This document shows positions 41,670 to 52,896 of a stretch of DNA of 64,000 nt, piece by piece. The stretch is taken from NCBI GenBank assembly GCA_033964015.1, contig CM066912.1:13117399-13181398 (forward strand), read 5' to 3'. The translations under genes were made by a program, and so were the position numbers. Each line of letters opens with the position of its first letter. The stretch's first letter is position 1. Below the pieces are notes generated by a model. That model did not search any database. It worked only from the letters and a program-made list of their open reading frames with translations, and was not told the DNA's origin. Source of the DNA: Scolanthus callimorphus (taxonomy: Eukaryota > Cnidaria > Anthozoa > Actiniaria > Edwardsiidae).

Positions 41670-41755
41670 TACCCTGCTAGCAAAGGCCTCTTTTCTCTGT
41701 ATTTCGCTGGGCTGGCGTTCGCGAGGAAAAGAGACCTCTGCGCTGGGTCGAAACT
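41670..41755 (+). repeat. Left 86-bp terminal inverted repeat
   Basis: Exact reverse complement of 52802-52887. It is itself partly self-complementary (GCAAAGGCCTCTTTTC against GAAAAGAGACCTCTGC), so each end can fold back alone. Confidence 0.95.
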
Positions 41756-43192
41756 ACCCCTATTGCGCGTGCGCCGTGGTTACCTAGCGACCGAGTCGTC
41801 ACGTGACGTCTTACCATATGACCCGATGGCACCTTTCAATCAAATTTGTCATCCGAACAGCCGCGCGAAAGATCCGCGCGAAATAAACTAGTCAATGGCG
41901 CGGAGTAATGTCGTTTACCCCTAACAACTCTCCGCTTAGAAAGCAAAGGAGAATAGCCGTTGAAAGATCGCCGAAAACACCAACGAAAAGGGTTGAAAAA
42001 TCTGCAAAAGACAGTTGTTGCCTCATTTGCGGCAGAAACTTTCATACATCTGGACAAAAGAGTTTCTATAATACTTTCACAACAGAAGGACTTGCGGAGA
42101 ATATTGAATCAATCGTGAAGCAGTCGCTAAATTTCGCGGAACAATCTCGTCGAGTTTGTAAAACTTGCAAGCGCAGGATAGACTCCATAGTTAAGCGACA
42201 ATCTATCTTACAACAGGACAAATCATCTCTGGTGGAGAAGTATAACAGCAATAAATCGCGGATTGAAAGTCGGAGAGTTGAAGGCGGGACTCAAAACCTC
42301 ACACCTCCTCGTTTCAAAAGGGCTTCAAAAGAAAGCCCCTCGAAGCATCCCAAATCGAGGAAAGCTTTGAAAAATGTGGCATTCCCTTTGAATTATGAGG
42401 ACGAAGATGAACTTGGAGTTTACCAGTTAGATGCTGCTGAGGATTGTCCAACGAGTGCTAAAGTTTCTCACGACCATTGTTATGCAAATAAACAACGAGC
42501 TGCAACATTTCCACATCAACACGAAGAAAATATTACCGGACAGGAATCATTCTTGTCGTTATTGCTTGGGAAGGATTTTTTTGAACCTGGAGAAACAAGC
42601 GGAGAAGCTAACACCGAAGGCACTACGACTCAAAACAACCACGAAACAAGGCGGAGAGAACCTGAAACTTCAGATGAAAAAGTATCTGTCGTGGTAAGTA
42701 AACATTACTATCGCAACGTATGAAACTTTCCATGGTTTGCACAACAAGACCTGAGTGAATTATTTCATAAGTTCCAGTAATTATTTCACTCAGTGGTTGT
42801 AGAATATTCTTTTTTTTTTTTCACTCAAACTTAATTCGTTCCTTCATCCTGCAAGCAGAGCCAGCTTTTCCCCTGTTTTCACTGCTGGCATGCATTTCGT
42901 GTCGGGAAAATCACACGTTGATAATAACTTAATTACTCGCATGAGATGTCATCTCTAAGAATCTTGCTTCGCAACCAGTTCTTTTCATAACAGCGATTAT
43001 TTTTCGTTTTGATATCTCCTGACGGAATGTTCTCACGATTTTCTTCCCCAACACAACAAGTATGTAATATTTATTTATTTAAATTTCCAGAGGATTTATC
43101 CTGTTACCCAATAAATAATCCACCATGCATTTTGGAGATTTTCTGCACACAATCAAAATTTCTGAACTTAGATATTATCAATTTTCTACCCT

Positions 43193-43264
43193 GTTAGGAC
43201 TGCTAGCAAAGGCTTTTCCTGTATTTTGTTCAGCAAAAACAAAGGAAAAGAGGCCTCTGCTAGC
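43193..43264. repeat. TIR-like hairpin 1 in intron 1
   Basis: CTGCTAGCAAAGGCTTTTCC and GGAAAAGAGGCCTCTGCTAG face each other across CTGTATTTTGTTCAGC. Both arms resemble the element's own TIR text, but it lacks clear 9-bp duplications. Confidence 0.6.
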
Positions 43265-44024
43265 TGGATATAGTGAACAATTGTTAAAAATAATATTTTC
43301 TCTTTATTCTAGATTATAGTCCACTACCCTTCAGGGCCAAGAAAAGTCGAGATCAAAGATGAGCATATTGCATGTGTAGTAAAGTACTTGGCTTTGGGGC
43401 TTGACAAGCTTGCCATGTCTACATTGCTTGCCAAGGCTACTGATTGTTCTGCTGCAAAGAAGATAGTCTTTAAAAAAATTGAACAGGAGTTGTTAGATCT
43501 CACCTCAACTAAGTCACCAAGTTCACTGAGGCTAACTCGTCATGATTCACTACCATTATTTAAACTCTCTGACTTTATAGAGGAGTTAAAAACCAGAGCT
43601 CCATTAACAACTGAATTGTTAGACTGCATATGCTGGTCAAGAGCCAAGAAGCGGCAAATGGCTTCAGATAAGAATCAAGACTATACCGTTGTTGCTACTA
43701 TTGCAGCAACCATACTCCGCAACCGGTGCATGTAGATGTCAGCCTTGGCCTACCGGATTGGTCTAATTCTTCGTTTTTCTGGGACAGCACAAACGGTTAA
43801 GTATACACACAGAATTTTACATTCTGACTGATGAACAGATTTAAATTTTGCATGCTGCATCTGTATCCCTTGTTCATAAAATTTGTTCTTTTTTATCACA
43901 ACTGACACCAAAAATCTTCTTGATCTATTACAATAAACAATATATAAGTTGTAAGAATCTTGGATCAAACAATTTAATAACCCAGCCCCTTGAAAGGGTT
44001 TGAGTTCCATGGCCCTACTGTAAT

Positions 44025-44247
44025 TACCCTGCTAGCAAAAGGCCTCTTTTCTCTGTATTTCGCTGTCTCGAGGAATTGAAAGGTGCAGTCGGGTCATATG
44101 GTGAGACATCACGACGCGACTCGGTCGCTAGGTAACCATAGCACACACATGCAATAGGGGCAGTTTCGACCCAGTGCAGAGGTGTATTTTCCTTGTGAAT
44201 GCCAGCCCAGCAAAATACAGAGAAAAGTGACCTTTGCTAGCAGGGTA
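44025..44247 (+). mobile_element. Non-autonomous relative (223 bp) with its own 9-bp TSD
   Basis: Starts TACCCTGCTAGCAAAAGGCC and ends TTTGCTAGCAGGGTA, the same ends as the large element. TACTGTAAT lies on both sides (44016-44024 and 44248-44256). It has no coding capacity and sits in intron 2 of the DUF6589 gene. It shares internal text (GGTCGCTAGGTAACC, CATATGGTGAGAC region) with the left subterminal part of the large element. Confidence 0.93.
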
Positions 44248-45341
44248 TACTGTAATCTACAGTGAAAACCCCTGATGTATGTGGCAAATTCCCTCACCAC
44301 CATCTCAGCCCTCAGGAACTTCAAAATTATTTTCAAGAGGAGAGGTTAAATAATTTTGTTGAATCAGGTAAATGTCTGGACTTCATTTGACAATTTCCTG
44401 TGTCAGAAAATAGCAGAGCCCCTCTCCACGCAATTGCTTATCTGTCTCACCTAGCAGCAAAGATCACAAACAACTGACATTATAATTTTGGACTTTTGCA
44501 GGGCTTAGATCTCATGAAAACACATGGTATCATAGTTCACCCTAAGCAGCTTACTGCTAAAGCAAAAGAAATGGGTCAAGACCATGATGTCCTTCTGTTA
44601 AAGTGGAAAAAGGATATTGAGGAGCACAAAGAGGTTTTACAGTGTCTTGGGGTGGTGAAAGAATCAGTTAAGAGTTTACAGTACCTACCAGAACTCCCCC
44701 CAATTGGAGACTTTATCTCATTTTTTGTGGATCATGGATCAAACCTCTCCCATACCACAGAAGGGCGTGAGGGCTCTCACTCCCCAGATACAATAGATAC
44801 CTCCTTGTTGAATCTTGCAAGTCTCTACAAACCTGAGGATGCTGTTCGCAGTGTCGCCAACAAGGTTATGAATGCAAATTTGAGCTCAGATGTGTCCAAG
44901 AAGACTTTTAAATTTGTGGCTAAGTGCTCAAAACCAGGGGATAATGTTTCAGGAGCAATTGATAAGTCTTTTGAAAAGGCTAAAACATTGCCTCCTGATG
45001 GATAACAAATTATCGGAGACAATCTTGACCTTCATATAAATGTCAGGCACATGGACAAAAAGAACAAAAACAAATCCCTTCACACGTTCAACTTAGTTGC
45101 AATCAAGGATGTTGTCACTGGAACACATTTGCCAGATGTTACCAGCAGGACATTAGATGAAGTTAAAGTCCATGAGTTACTGCCATCTATGGATGATGTT
45201 CAGAAGCTAAAAAGAGATCTGATACCACTATGGTCACGGGTGATGGTGAAACACTTATCAGCATTTTACTTCCTACGAGGAGTTGTTGTCCACCACATAC
45301 CACATACATACAGCAAGGAAATGGAACTGCCCACTGATGAG

Positions 45342-46177
45342 GTATGCAAATTATTTAAGCAAATTAAAGAAAAAAGTGGGTTGAAAATTGGATGGTTTCT
45401 AGCAAATTCAGGGGTGAGAAGTTTAACTTCTGAAAAATCAACATTTGGATAATCACTCAACACTTATCAATGCTATGCTGGTGAGGGGAAGTGTGGCAAG
45501 GACGGGGACTTTGAACAGTACTGCTGGCCCCCGAGAAGGGTTTTTGGTGTTCCCTTTTTTCTAGAGGTGGTTTGATCTTGGTCTTTCCCAGGGATCGGAC
45601 TTATTGATCATGAGTCTGGTGCCCCAAGTAGGCTCACTGTATGTTCTCGGGCTCCCTGTGGTTTATTGGATTTTGTTTCACATATGAATTTTGTTTCACA
45701 TTAATGATTGACAATGTCAATTAATCAAAGCTTTATTATAAAACAAGTATCACTTCATTACAACAGAGCTTGTCCAGTGAGCCATATTACGAGTTGCTCA
45801 CCTTTGTGTTTTAGGCCATATTGAATTTTTGCCCAATCCTCCCTCCATATGTGGATTTTATCAAATATTTCAGCCAGGGGTAGGGATATTGACCAAGATT
45901 TGACACATTATTTTAGCCCAATGGTAGGGAATTTTATTACAAAAAAAGCTAAATGTCAAGTCCCCCCCATCAGTGTAACATTGATAGGTGCATAAGTTTT
46001 TGCAAATTGTGTTTTTGAAAAAATAAGTTTAAAGTTAACAAACTGTGTGAGTCAGGTCTCAACCAAATAACTTAAATTCTTATCCAACATCTTTTGATGC
46101 TGAGTCCTGGAAAGTATTGAGGCAGTATTGACAATTGACAAGTGAAATTTGACTTATAATGTCCTTTTCATGTTCAG
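45342..46177 (+). other. Intron 3 of the DUF6589 gene
   Basis: Starts GTATGC and ends TGTTCAG. No other feature is seen in it apart from AT-rich sequence. Confidence 0.55.
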
Positions 46178-46562
46178 ATACCTCTGGGATGTCTTCCAAA
46201 AAATGAAAGTTATAATGAAGACATGGTAGACATTTTAGAGCATTTGCACTGCAAGTATGTCCCAATGACAAAGGAGGGCGATAAGGAAGTCCCTGCTGAC
46301 TTTGTATGCTTTGGTGGAGACCAGCTTACGGAGGAAAGAGCGAGAAACATCCAAAGGGCGCGTGCTGATGGACGGAATGTGAATGAACAGCTTTGTGGGG
46401 TGTGGTGCAAAAATGAAGACTGGCACGCAATACGCATTGCCTACCAGGTGTGCTGTAGTCCCATTTTCCACACCCTTTTTAGAGGAAATACTTCCTTTTA
46501 GAGAAACAACACTCTTTTTAGAGGAAATACGTCCTTTTAGAGAAACAACAAGGGAACAATGA

Positions 46563-46676
46563 ATACCCTGCTTAAAGAGGCCTCTTTTTTCTGTATTTTT
46601 GTGGGCAGAGAGTTGTGAGGAAAGAAGACCTAGCCCAGCAAAATACAGAGAAAAGAGCCCTCTGCTCCATTCCCTG
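46563..46676. repeat. TIR-like hairpin 2 in intron 4
   Basis: TACCCTGCTTAAAGAGGCCT on the left faces GCCCTCTGCTCCATTCCCTG on the right, with GCCCAGCAAAATACAGAGAA inside. It is a diverged relative of the 223-bp element; duplications are not clear. Confidence 0.55.
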
Positions 46677-47062
46677 TTTAGAAATTATCCACTTTTCATG
46701 TCAACAATTCTATGTCCACCCTGAAAGTTATCCACCTCCCTTGTCAACAATCCTATTTCCACCCCTGAAATGACACAGCTTCTCTGAAAAACTTGCTTGA
46801 TGTACTTAATTGTAGTTCAGTCTGGACACCAATACTACACTAACTTGTAGGATGGCTGGCTATGGACAAAAAACTCATTTCAAGGCTTGTTAAGTTTTTC
46901 CAAGCTAAAAACATTCATCGACAAAAATCAGTGTGAGCCTGCTTTCTCTCAAAGAATTCTTGGGTTCCCTGTATTATATTAAGCAGATACCTTTTTCATT
47001 TGCAGCCCAGCTGAATAAAAGGAAAAGAGGCCTCATTTACAAGAAATAACTGGGTGACAAAA

Positions 47063-47273
47063 TGTGTGACTCCAGAAATTAACCATACCCCTCCCATGGA
47101 AGGGGCCACATACACCAACCCTCTGGAATTTCCAGGGAAAAATTTTTAGGGACTGACTGTCTGTTTGTGTATATGGGAAATATAATGTATTTGAGTCCCC
47201 AATCAACCTCTCTTGAATTTCCAAGTCCCTTCCACCATGGGAAAGGTATGTTTTTTTTTTCTGGAACCACACA
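47063..47273. mobile_element. MITE family A, copy 3
   Basis: TGTGTGACTCCAGAAATTAA and TTTTTCTGGAACCACACA are the inverted ends, as in the two copies near 27 kb. It lies in intron 4 of the DUF6589 gene. Confidence 0.65.
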
Positions 47274-48610
47274 ATTTAAATTGATGAAAATGTTAAATTT
47301 ATGGAACCTTTGTTTTTGCAAATTTATTTTTAGGTGGCTATTGAGATGTTGGGGAAGAAAGGTTCTGTTGTAGATTGGGAACAATGGCTTCCAATGCTAT
47401 TGTTGCAGGAAACAACAATGCTCTTAGAGATCCTCTTGATCATTATGAAGCAGTAAAGGAATTTTTTGCAATCGAATTAGATGCATTCATTGTTGCAGCA
47501 GCCTTAAGCCATTTTGGAATGCAGGATACAGAAAGTATGCCAACCAAGAATAAAATGCCAGAGAAAATCAAAACATTGAGCAAAGAGGCACAGAGAGAAT
47601 GGCTACACAAAGAGGTAGATTGCATGCTTGAAACGTATGTCATTCCTGGGGTTTCCACACTTCCCTCTCTTGTTGCAGCTTACAACCCTCGACCCGACTT
47701 GCCCTGTCGTGGACAAGGTTGCCAGCGAGTTTTCAAGTATGCCAAGTGCCGGCTGACACACGAGAAAAAGGTACATGGACTTACAGTGACAGCTGATGTA
47801 ATCCCTTCTCTGGCAAAGGACCGTGGTAAAAAGGACTCTGAGGACCATGTCTACAACTATGGATGCCTTCATCTCAGTGTTGGTTTACTTTTGCGAGATG
47901 CAGATGATGCGGTAAAGGAAGGCGATGGCCAAAGGCTGTTGAGAGTGTGGAACTTTCTTACTGTGCTATTTCAGGTGCACAAAAAGACTAAATATGCTTT
48001 GGCAGCACTTCGTCTCAGAGCCTCGCAGCTAAGCTTACTGACTCCAAGACAAGCTCATCGATTAACCTGGAATCGATTTGCATCAGCTAAAGGGGGGGTA
48101 GGCAAATGCATCTCCAGGGACCTTCGACTAGAGCAAATCAACAAAGTTTCTAAGGAGTGCATCCGTGCTATTGGTGCACCCAATGTCAACTGCACCTCCA
48201 TTGAATCAACAACCAAGGCTACAGGTCCACTACTTGGATTACTAGAACAGTCAAAGCAAGATCTTGGATATAAGAATCGAAGCACCCATCATACAAACAA
48301 GGTTAAACAACAAACTTTTGCTGTGGCATTGAACCAAGTGCACAATAAGGCAAGGGTTTTCAATTATGAGGGTGGCAGGAAATATACATGTTTCCCCAAT
48401 GTCAAGAATGACATATACAATGGAGTGAATGTTAAGAGATTGCATCGATGGATCCGAAGACACAAAAAGAAATGGCATAGGCAAAATCAGGGACACTATA
48501 GATTCCATTAATGTAGCTTGTATTGCTTTAAATATGTCACTTATAAAGATTTCCTCCTCCACCAAAAATGAGTATGTGGATGCAGGATGGTGCATGTACA
48601 TAGTAAAGCT

Positions 48611-48726
48611 TACAGTTAGCAAAGGCCTCTTTTTGCTGTCTTTTGCTGGCTTTGAGTGGTGGGATCTTTTTTCCTAATGACTCTCAGCTAAGCAAAATAC
48701 AAAAAAAGGCCTCTACTGGCAGGGTA
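48611..48726. repeat. TIR-like hairpin 3 after the DUF6589 gene
   Basis: AGTTAGCAAAGGCCTCTTTT faces AAAAAAAGGCCTCTACTGGC and GCAGGGTA. It is another diverged relative of the element ends, just past the last exon. Confidence 0.6.
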
Positions 48727-49223
48727 AGTAAACTTGCATGTATTGCAAGAAAGGGATATTTGTGTACAGTATATGATCCTCTGAACCCTTCCCGTATATT
48801 TTTATGTGTATTATTTTATTCAAGGATGCCTAAAAATACTGACTACCATCCTGTGATGCTGTGTGTACATTTGTTGTTGATTTTATAACATGATTTGTGT
48901 AATAGAAAACAAAGATGGTGGAGCATTGGAGTGGTAAGCTGCTTCAAATGTATGATTCTGTACAGAATAAATATATACCGCTATGCTTATGAAATACTAA
49001 CAAGATATACAGAGCCATACAGGGTCACAGATAAAAGTAGTTTTAAGGCAGCATTTAAGGCTTTTCAAATTGATTGATATATCACACATCCTACCCAGAA
49101 AGGAAGAAAAGAGGCCCCTGTTAGCAAAATGTCAAAAGAATTTGCTTGATACAGCTTGAGAAAATGGAGGTTTAAAGAATATACAAATATAAGAGTTGAA
49201 ATGGTTTTAGTCATTCAAAATCA

Positions 49224-49413
49224 ACCTCCTCCGCTTGGACATAATGTTTTCCCATTTCAGATCATGTAGCATTCCCATGAGTATTCTATCTTTCTTTTTC
49301 TGCTACACACCAAAGGATATATGAATATGGAAGCATCCCAAACAAAGAGAGAATACTCATGGGAATGCCATGTGATCTGAAATGGGAAAACGTTATGCCC
49401 AAGCAGAGGAGGT
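49224..49413. mobile_element. Foldback MITE with 64-bp arms
   Basis: Arms 49224-49287 and 49350-49413 are near-perfect complements (ACCTCCTC, GTTTTCCCATTTCAGATCA, CATTCCCATGAGTATTCT). The loop is 62 bp with no frame. It lies between the two genes of the large element. Confidence 0.85.
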
Positions 49414-49604
49414 ATATTTCTGATACATATTAACAGGACAGAAAAAGTTACAAAACAACTTTTGCATCGATCTGGAAGATGGGCGATAAATAAGGCAAAA
49501 GGCAATGAGTGTTATGTACTAAGATAGACCTCTTTTTTCCCTTTGACAATGGTGAATATACCTGGGGGGGATCCCATTTTTTGGGGACGGGGTGCTCATC
49601 GTAC

Positions 49605-49890
49605 CCTTTAGGGTTTAAAATCAGTCCTCTGGTACCTACCTTTTAGGGGGTAAAAGTTGAAAACGTGCAATTTTTTACAGATAGGTACCTCTTAGTGGTC
49701 CGTTCTAGCAAATCATGCAACAGCCTGAATTTCAGACATACTTTCTCTCGTAAAAAATACGAGAGAATAACTTGTGAGGGGAAATAAGTCTGAAATTCAG
49801 GCTAATATAACTTGTTGGTACCTTTTAGGGGTTAAATTCACCTAAGCAACGCCTTTTTAAATTTAAGTACCGTTTAGAGGTAAAATCGAA
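49605..49890. repeat. Repeated GTACCTTTTAGGGG motif and nested hairpin
   Basis: Variants of GTACC(T)TTTAGGGGTTAAA occur near 49608, 49638, 49684, 49817 and 49868. Between them, AGCCTGAATTTCAGAC (49722-49737) pairs with 49788-49803, enclosing a smaller hairpin CTCTCGTAAAAAATACGAGAG at 49744-49764. Confidence 0.65.
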
Positions 49891-50523
49891 AGTTTCCTAC
49901 AAGCACTCCCGCCCAAAAAAATAGGGGAGTCCCTCCGGGTTTACTCTAGTTTTAAATGGAAAGCCTAAAAATGGGTTGACACTGCCATGACTTAACCAAA
50001 GAGGGAACATAATATTGGTAATTCCTCATTCTTATCACTGATATTAGTTAGAGTATAATTGCCAGAAGAACAAACATGGTGAAAATTTAATTATAGCCTT
50101 GATGTATTTTTGTTGTGTTTTTTTTTTTTACAGAGAGATATTTTTGTAACAACAAACAGAAAGGAATAAACCCCTAATATCAAATGGCTCACATGTTTGT
50201 TCAAACTTCCTTTTGGATATAAGGTCTAGGTGAGGTTATTCATTTTTCAATCAATGTGAGAATTCATTCATTCTGTTTCCATAAACTTAGGACCTAAAGA
50301 ATTGTAAAAGTATTATAAACTTTATAGCTGAACTTACTTTTTTATTAGTCTAGGTCCATGACAGCTCAGACTTAAAAAATAGTAACATTGGGTTTAAAAA
50401 ACAAAACAAAAATGTATCTCAGACTTCAAAACACTACTTAGCAAGGATTATATTACTTGATAAAAAGGGAGTTCCCTACTAGCAGAGAACTTTTCCATTG
50501 TTAATGTTGACATGCATTACCAA

Positions 50524-52703
50524 TTATTCTATGGAAATGATATCCTCCTCATCTGAATTACATGAAACATCACTTCCACTCAAATATGCAGCTTCAAGGA
50601 AGTATGGATCTTCTAAATCATGTTCTAAGTCCATACAGAGTAAACCTTTTGCTGTGTTTATGTCATTAAAAATATCATTCACTGCTAGTATTATATCATT
50701 AGCTAAATTAACATTAAATACTGGAAAATTCTCAACCAAATAGTCAGCGAAAAATATATACTCGAGCTTACCAGCCATCTCGCTTATGAGCTCTGTTCCC
50801 AATGTCTCATAATTGCCACCCTTGTCAATATCCATCATTATCTCAGCAAACAGCTGTCGCTCATCGTCTGTCACATTACGGCTGATCAGTTCTTCTTGAT
50901 GTGACTTCATATTCTCAATACCATCCCCTCCTTGTTCACTAACCTCACACTCCTCTCCTTTGCATTTGCATAGCTGCATACAATTGTCACAGCAATTGTG
51001 CAATGGCTTTACACTTTTTGTTGTTTTCTTTGAAATGCTTTGCCAGCATCTCACGGCGACACAGATCACTTTTAACATAGTCCCGCATGCCACTCTCACA
51101 ATGGGCGAGGTGGTAGGGCTTGTAGTACAAACTTGCCTTGCATAATCTGCCATCTCTTCCTCCCCTTCCAATTTCTTGAACATACTGTTCGAATTCTGTT
51201 GGAATTCCGTAATGTATAATATGCTCAACATCTGGAATGTCTACTCCCATGCCTAAGGCACATGTTGCAACAATAACACGTAATTTGCTGCTTGCCTTGG
51301 TAAATTCCTGTAGGACAGCTTTCTGAATACTATCTGGTGTCTTGCTATGGAACATTGCATACAGTTCTTTGTTTTCAACACTTTCGGAAAGAACTTCAAA
51401 TATATCTCCACATGCATTGATAGACTTACAATAAATGATTGTTTTCTTTACCAGTTGTCCATTAGTAGACAGATCACTAGTGATCACTGAGAGAATGTCT
51501 TCCATCTCTTCATCTCGTCCAAATTTTTTGACGAACAGCTTGACATTTTTCTTGTCTGGAGCCAGGTTTATCACTTTAGCATTTTGCATATGTAAATTCT
51601 TCATAATTTTGTTTCTAACTGTTTTCCCTGCTGTTGCTGTGAGGCACATGGTAGGCTTTCTGGTGAAGCCACGAAGATCACCAATCTTCCCATAAGCAGC
51701 CCTAAATGGTGTATCTGTAAGACCCCTAAAAAAATGAATACACGAGGCTCACTAATGGTTCATTGCTGGTTTGTATATGAAAGCAAAAAAAGATAAAGGA
51801 AAAGTTAAACAACAGGGTTCTTTTTCAACAGAAACTGTCTTGAATATATTAATATGAAGTGAGAAATATATTTTTAAAATTGACACAGGGTTTTGTGAAG
51901 TTACATAAATCACACTCATTTCCCCTTCTTTTCGCTGTGTGCTACCCGAAGGGTTTTTTGCAGAAATTCAATATCATTGATTCATAAGTACTACATGTAG
52001 CCGAGGGGAAGAAACTTGGAGGTGAGAAAATAACACGAGTCGATCTGATCTTGTATCAGTGCATTTAGTGGAGGTGAGAAAATAAAAATTCAACATAAGA
52101 AGCACAAAAATGTCGTTGGTAAAATCAGAGCATTTTTCAATACATCCTGCTTCGCTTACCAGCTTGTAACACAGTGTGATTCGTCTACTACGATGCCTAG
52201 GATACGATGATCATGCTCGGACAGGAGTTGCTTGGCCTCGAGGTTCTCTAGCAATTCAGGACTGCAAAACAGCACCTCTGCTTCATCCATTTTCTTGGAG
52301 TTCTCGGGTTTGCATAGCTCAAGCTCAAGTTTGATCGCATTTAAACCAAACGCTCGACACGAATCGAATCATTTAGTGGAGATATAACGACCAGTAATGG
52401 CCTTGTCGGGAGACCACTGATCATCTCACTTCTCGCAACCAGCACTGCCATCTGATAAATCAAACTTTTTCCGTGACCAGTTGGTAGACAAGCAAACGTA
52501 TCTTGACCGTTTAAAAAAGAGAAAAGGGTATTGAATTGTGAATCCTTTAGAGACTCTTTATATTTTTCTTGCTGGATTCTGCGATCACAAGAGAAACTAC
52601 GGTTTGGAGTTCTTTCCGAGTTAACTTTATGGACGCCGACGCCATGTTGGAAATATAGTGGGCTCAGAAAAAAGACAGCGGATTCCTCTTTAGACATGCG
52701 CAT
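50524..52703 (-). pseudogene. RecQ-like superfamily 2 helicase (two exons, frameshifted)
   Basis: Exon 1 (52160-52703) has the Walker A motif FACLPTGHGKSLIYQM and motif Ia LLVVISPLNDS. After a frame change near 52340 it continues with EAEVLFCSPELLENL and the DEAH-type box VVDESHCVTSW, ending at a GTAAGC donor. Exon 2 follows an ATTTTTTTAG acceptor at 51726 and runs to 50524: TMCLTATAGKTVRNKIM (motif III), KKTIIYCKSINACGDIF (motif IV), VIVATCALGMGVDIPDVEHI (motif V), EQYVQEIGRGGRDG (motif VI) and a zinc-binding CCDNC after a shift near 51010. It ends in an acidic tail. These are the RecQ-family motifs in order. In the element it could unwind DNA during excision or repair. It converges with the DUF6589 gene. 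Confidence 0.85.
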
Positions 52704-52801
52704 CGGTGCTGCGGGCTCATGTAACGGCCAGTAATATTCAAATTAAGAGCATGCGCTCTAAATTCCAGTCCAGAATCGTGCCCTGCGGCTAGATCAAAGC
52801 G

Positions 52802-52887
52802 AGTTTCGACCCAGCGCAGAGGTCTCTTTTCCTCGCGAACGCCAGCCCAGCGAAATACAGAGAAAAGAGGCCTTTGCTAGCAGGGTA
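52802..52887 (-). repeat. Right 86-bp terminal inverted repeat
   Basis: Mirror of the left repeat, ending GCTAGCAGGGTA at 52887 and followed by TTCTCCATG. Confidence 0.95.
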
Positions 52888-52896
52888 TTCTCCATG
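52888..52896. repeat. Right 9-bp target site duplication TTCTCCATG
   Basis: Matches 41661-41669 exactly. Confidence 0.93.

Larger units (their letters stand above)
41908..48511 (+). pseudogene. DUF6589-domain protein, candidate transposase (five exons, broken)
   Basis: Exon 1, 41908-42693, starts MSFTPNNSPLRKQRRIAVER and holds a zinc-binding pair of motifs (C37-C38-x2-C41 and C84-x2-C87); it ends at a GTAAGT donor. Exon 2, 43313-43795, follows a TTCTAG acceptor and includes TTELLDCICWSRA; an in-frame TAG is at 43733. Exon 3, 44502-45341, includes GDNLDLHINVRHMDKKNKNK; a TAA is at 45003. Exon 4, 46178-46447, has the GGDQLTEERARNI and EDWHAIRIAY blocks typical of DUF6589. Exon 5, 47334-48511, has a frameshift near 47390, then HYEAVKEFFAIELDAFIVAA, a C2H2-like finger (CQRVFKYAKCRLTHEKKVHG) and WNRFASAKGGVGKCISRDLR. 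DUF6589 proteins are abundant in repeats of cnidarians and fungi; a transposase role is my inference from the element ends. Introns hold MITEs. Confidence 0.7.
41670..52887 (+). mobile_element. 11.2-kb TIR DNA transposon with DUF6589 protein and RecQ-like helicase (AcademH-like)
   Basis: The ends are perfect 86-bp inverted repeats (41670-41755 and 52802-52887) starting TACCCTGCTAGCAAAGGCCT. A perfect 9-bp duplication flanks them. Inside are a five-exon plus-strand gene with a DUF6589 domain and a two-exon minus-strand RecQ-type helicase, arranged convergently. From memory, helicase-bearing Academ transposons (AcademH) are described with 9-10 bp duplications and a helicase, which would fit; this needs checking. 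Both genes have nonsense or frameshift changes in this copy. A 223-bp non-autonomous relative (44025-44247) and other hairpins with TIR-like text lie inside, along with an unrelated MITE at 49224-49413 and one family A MITE at 47063-47273. Confidence 0.85.

Noticed and set aside
41634..41891. Frame of 85 residues over the left TIR
   Set aside because: Covers the inverted repeat itself and its foldback; the real gene starts at 41908.
50498..50743. Plus-strand 81-residue frame at the helicase end
   Set aside because: Antisense of the helicase C-terminal region.
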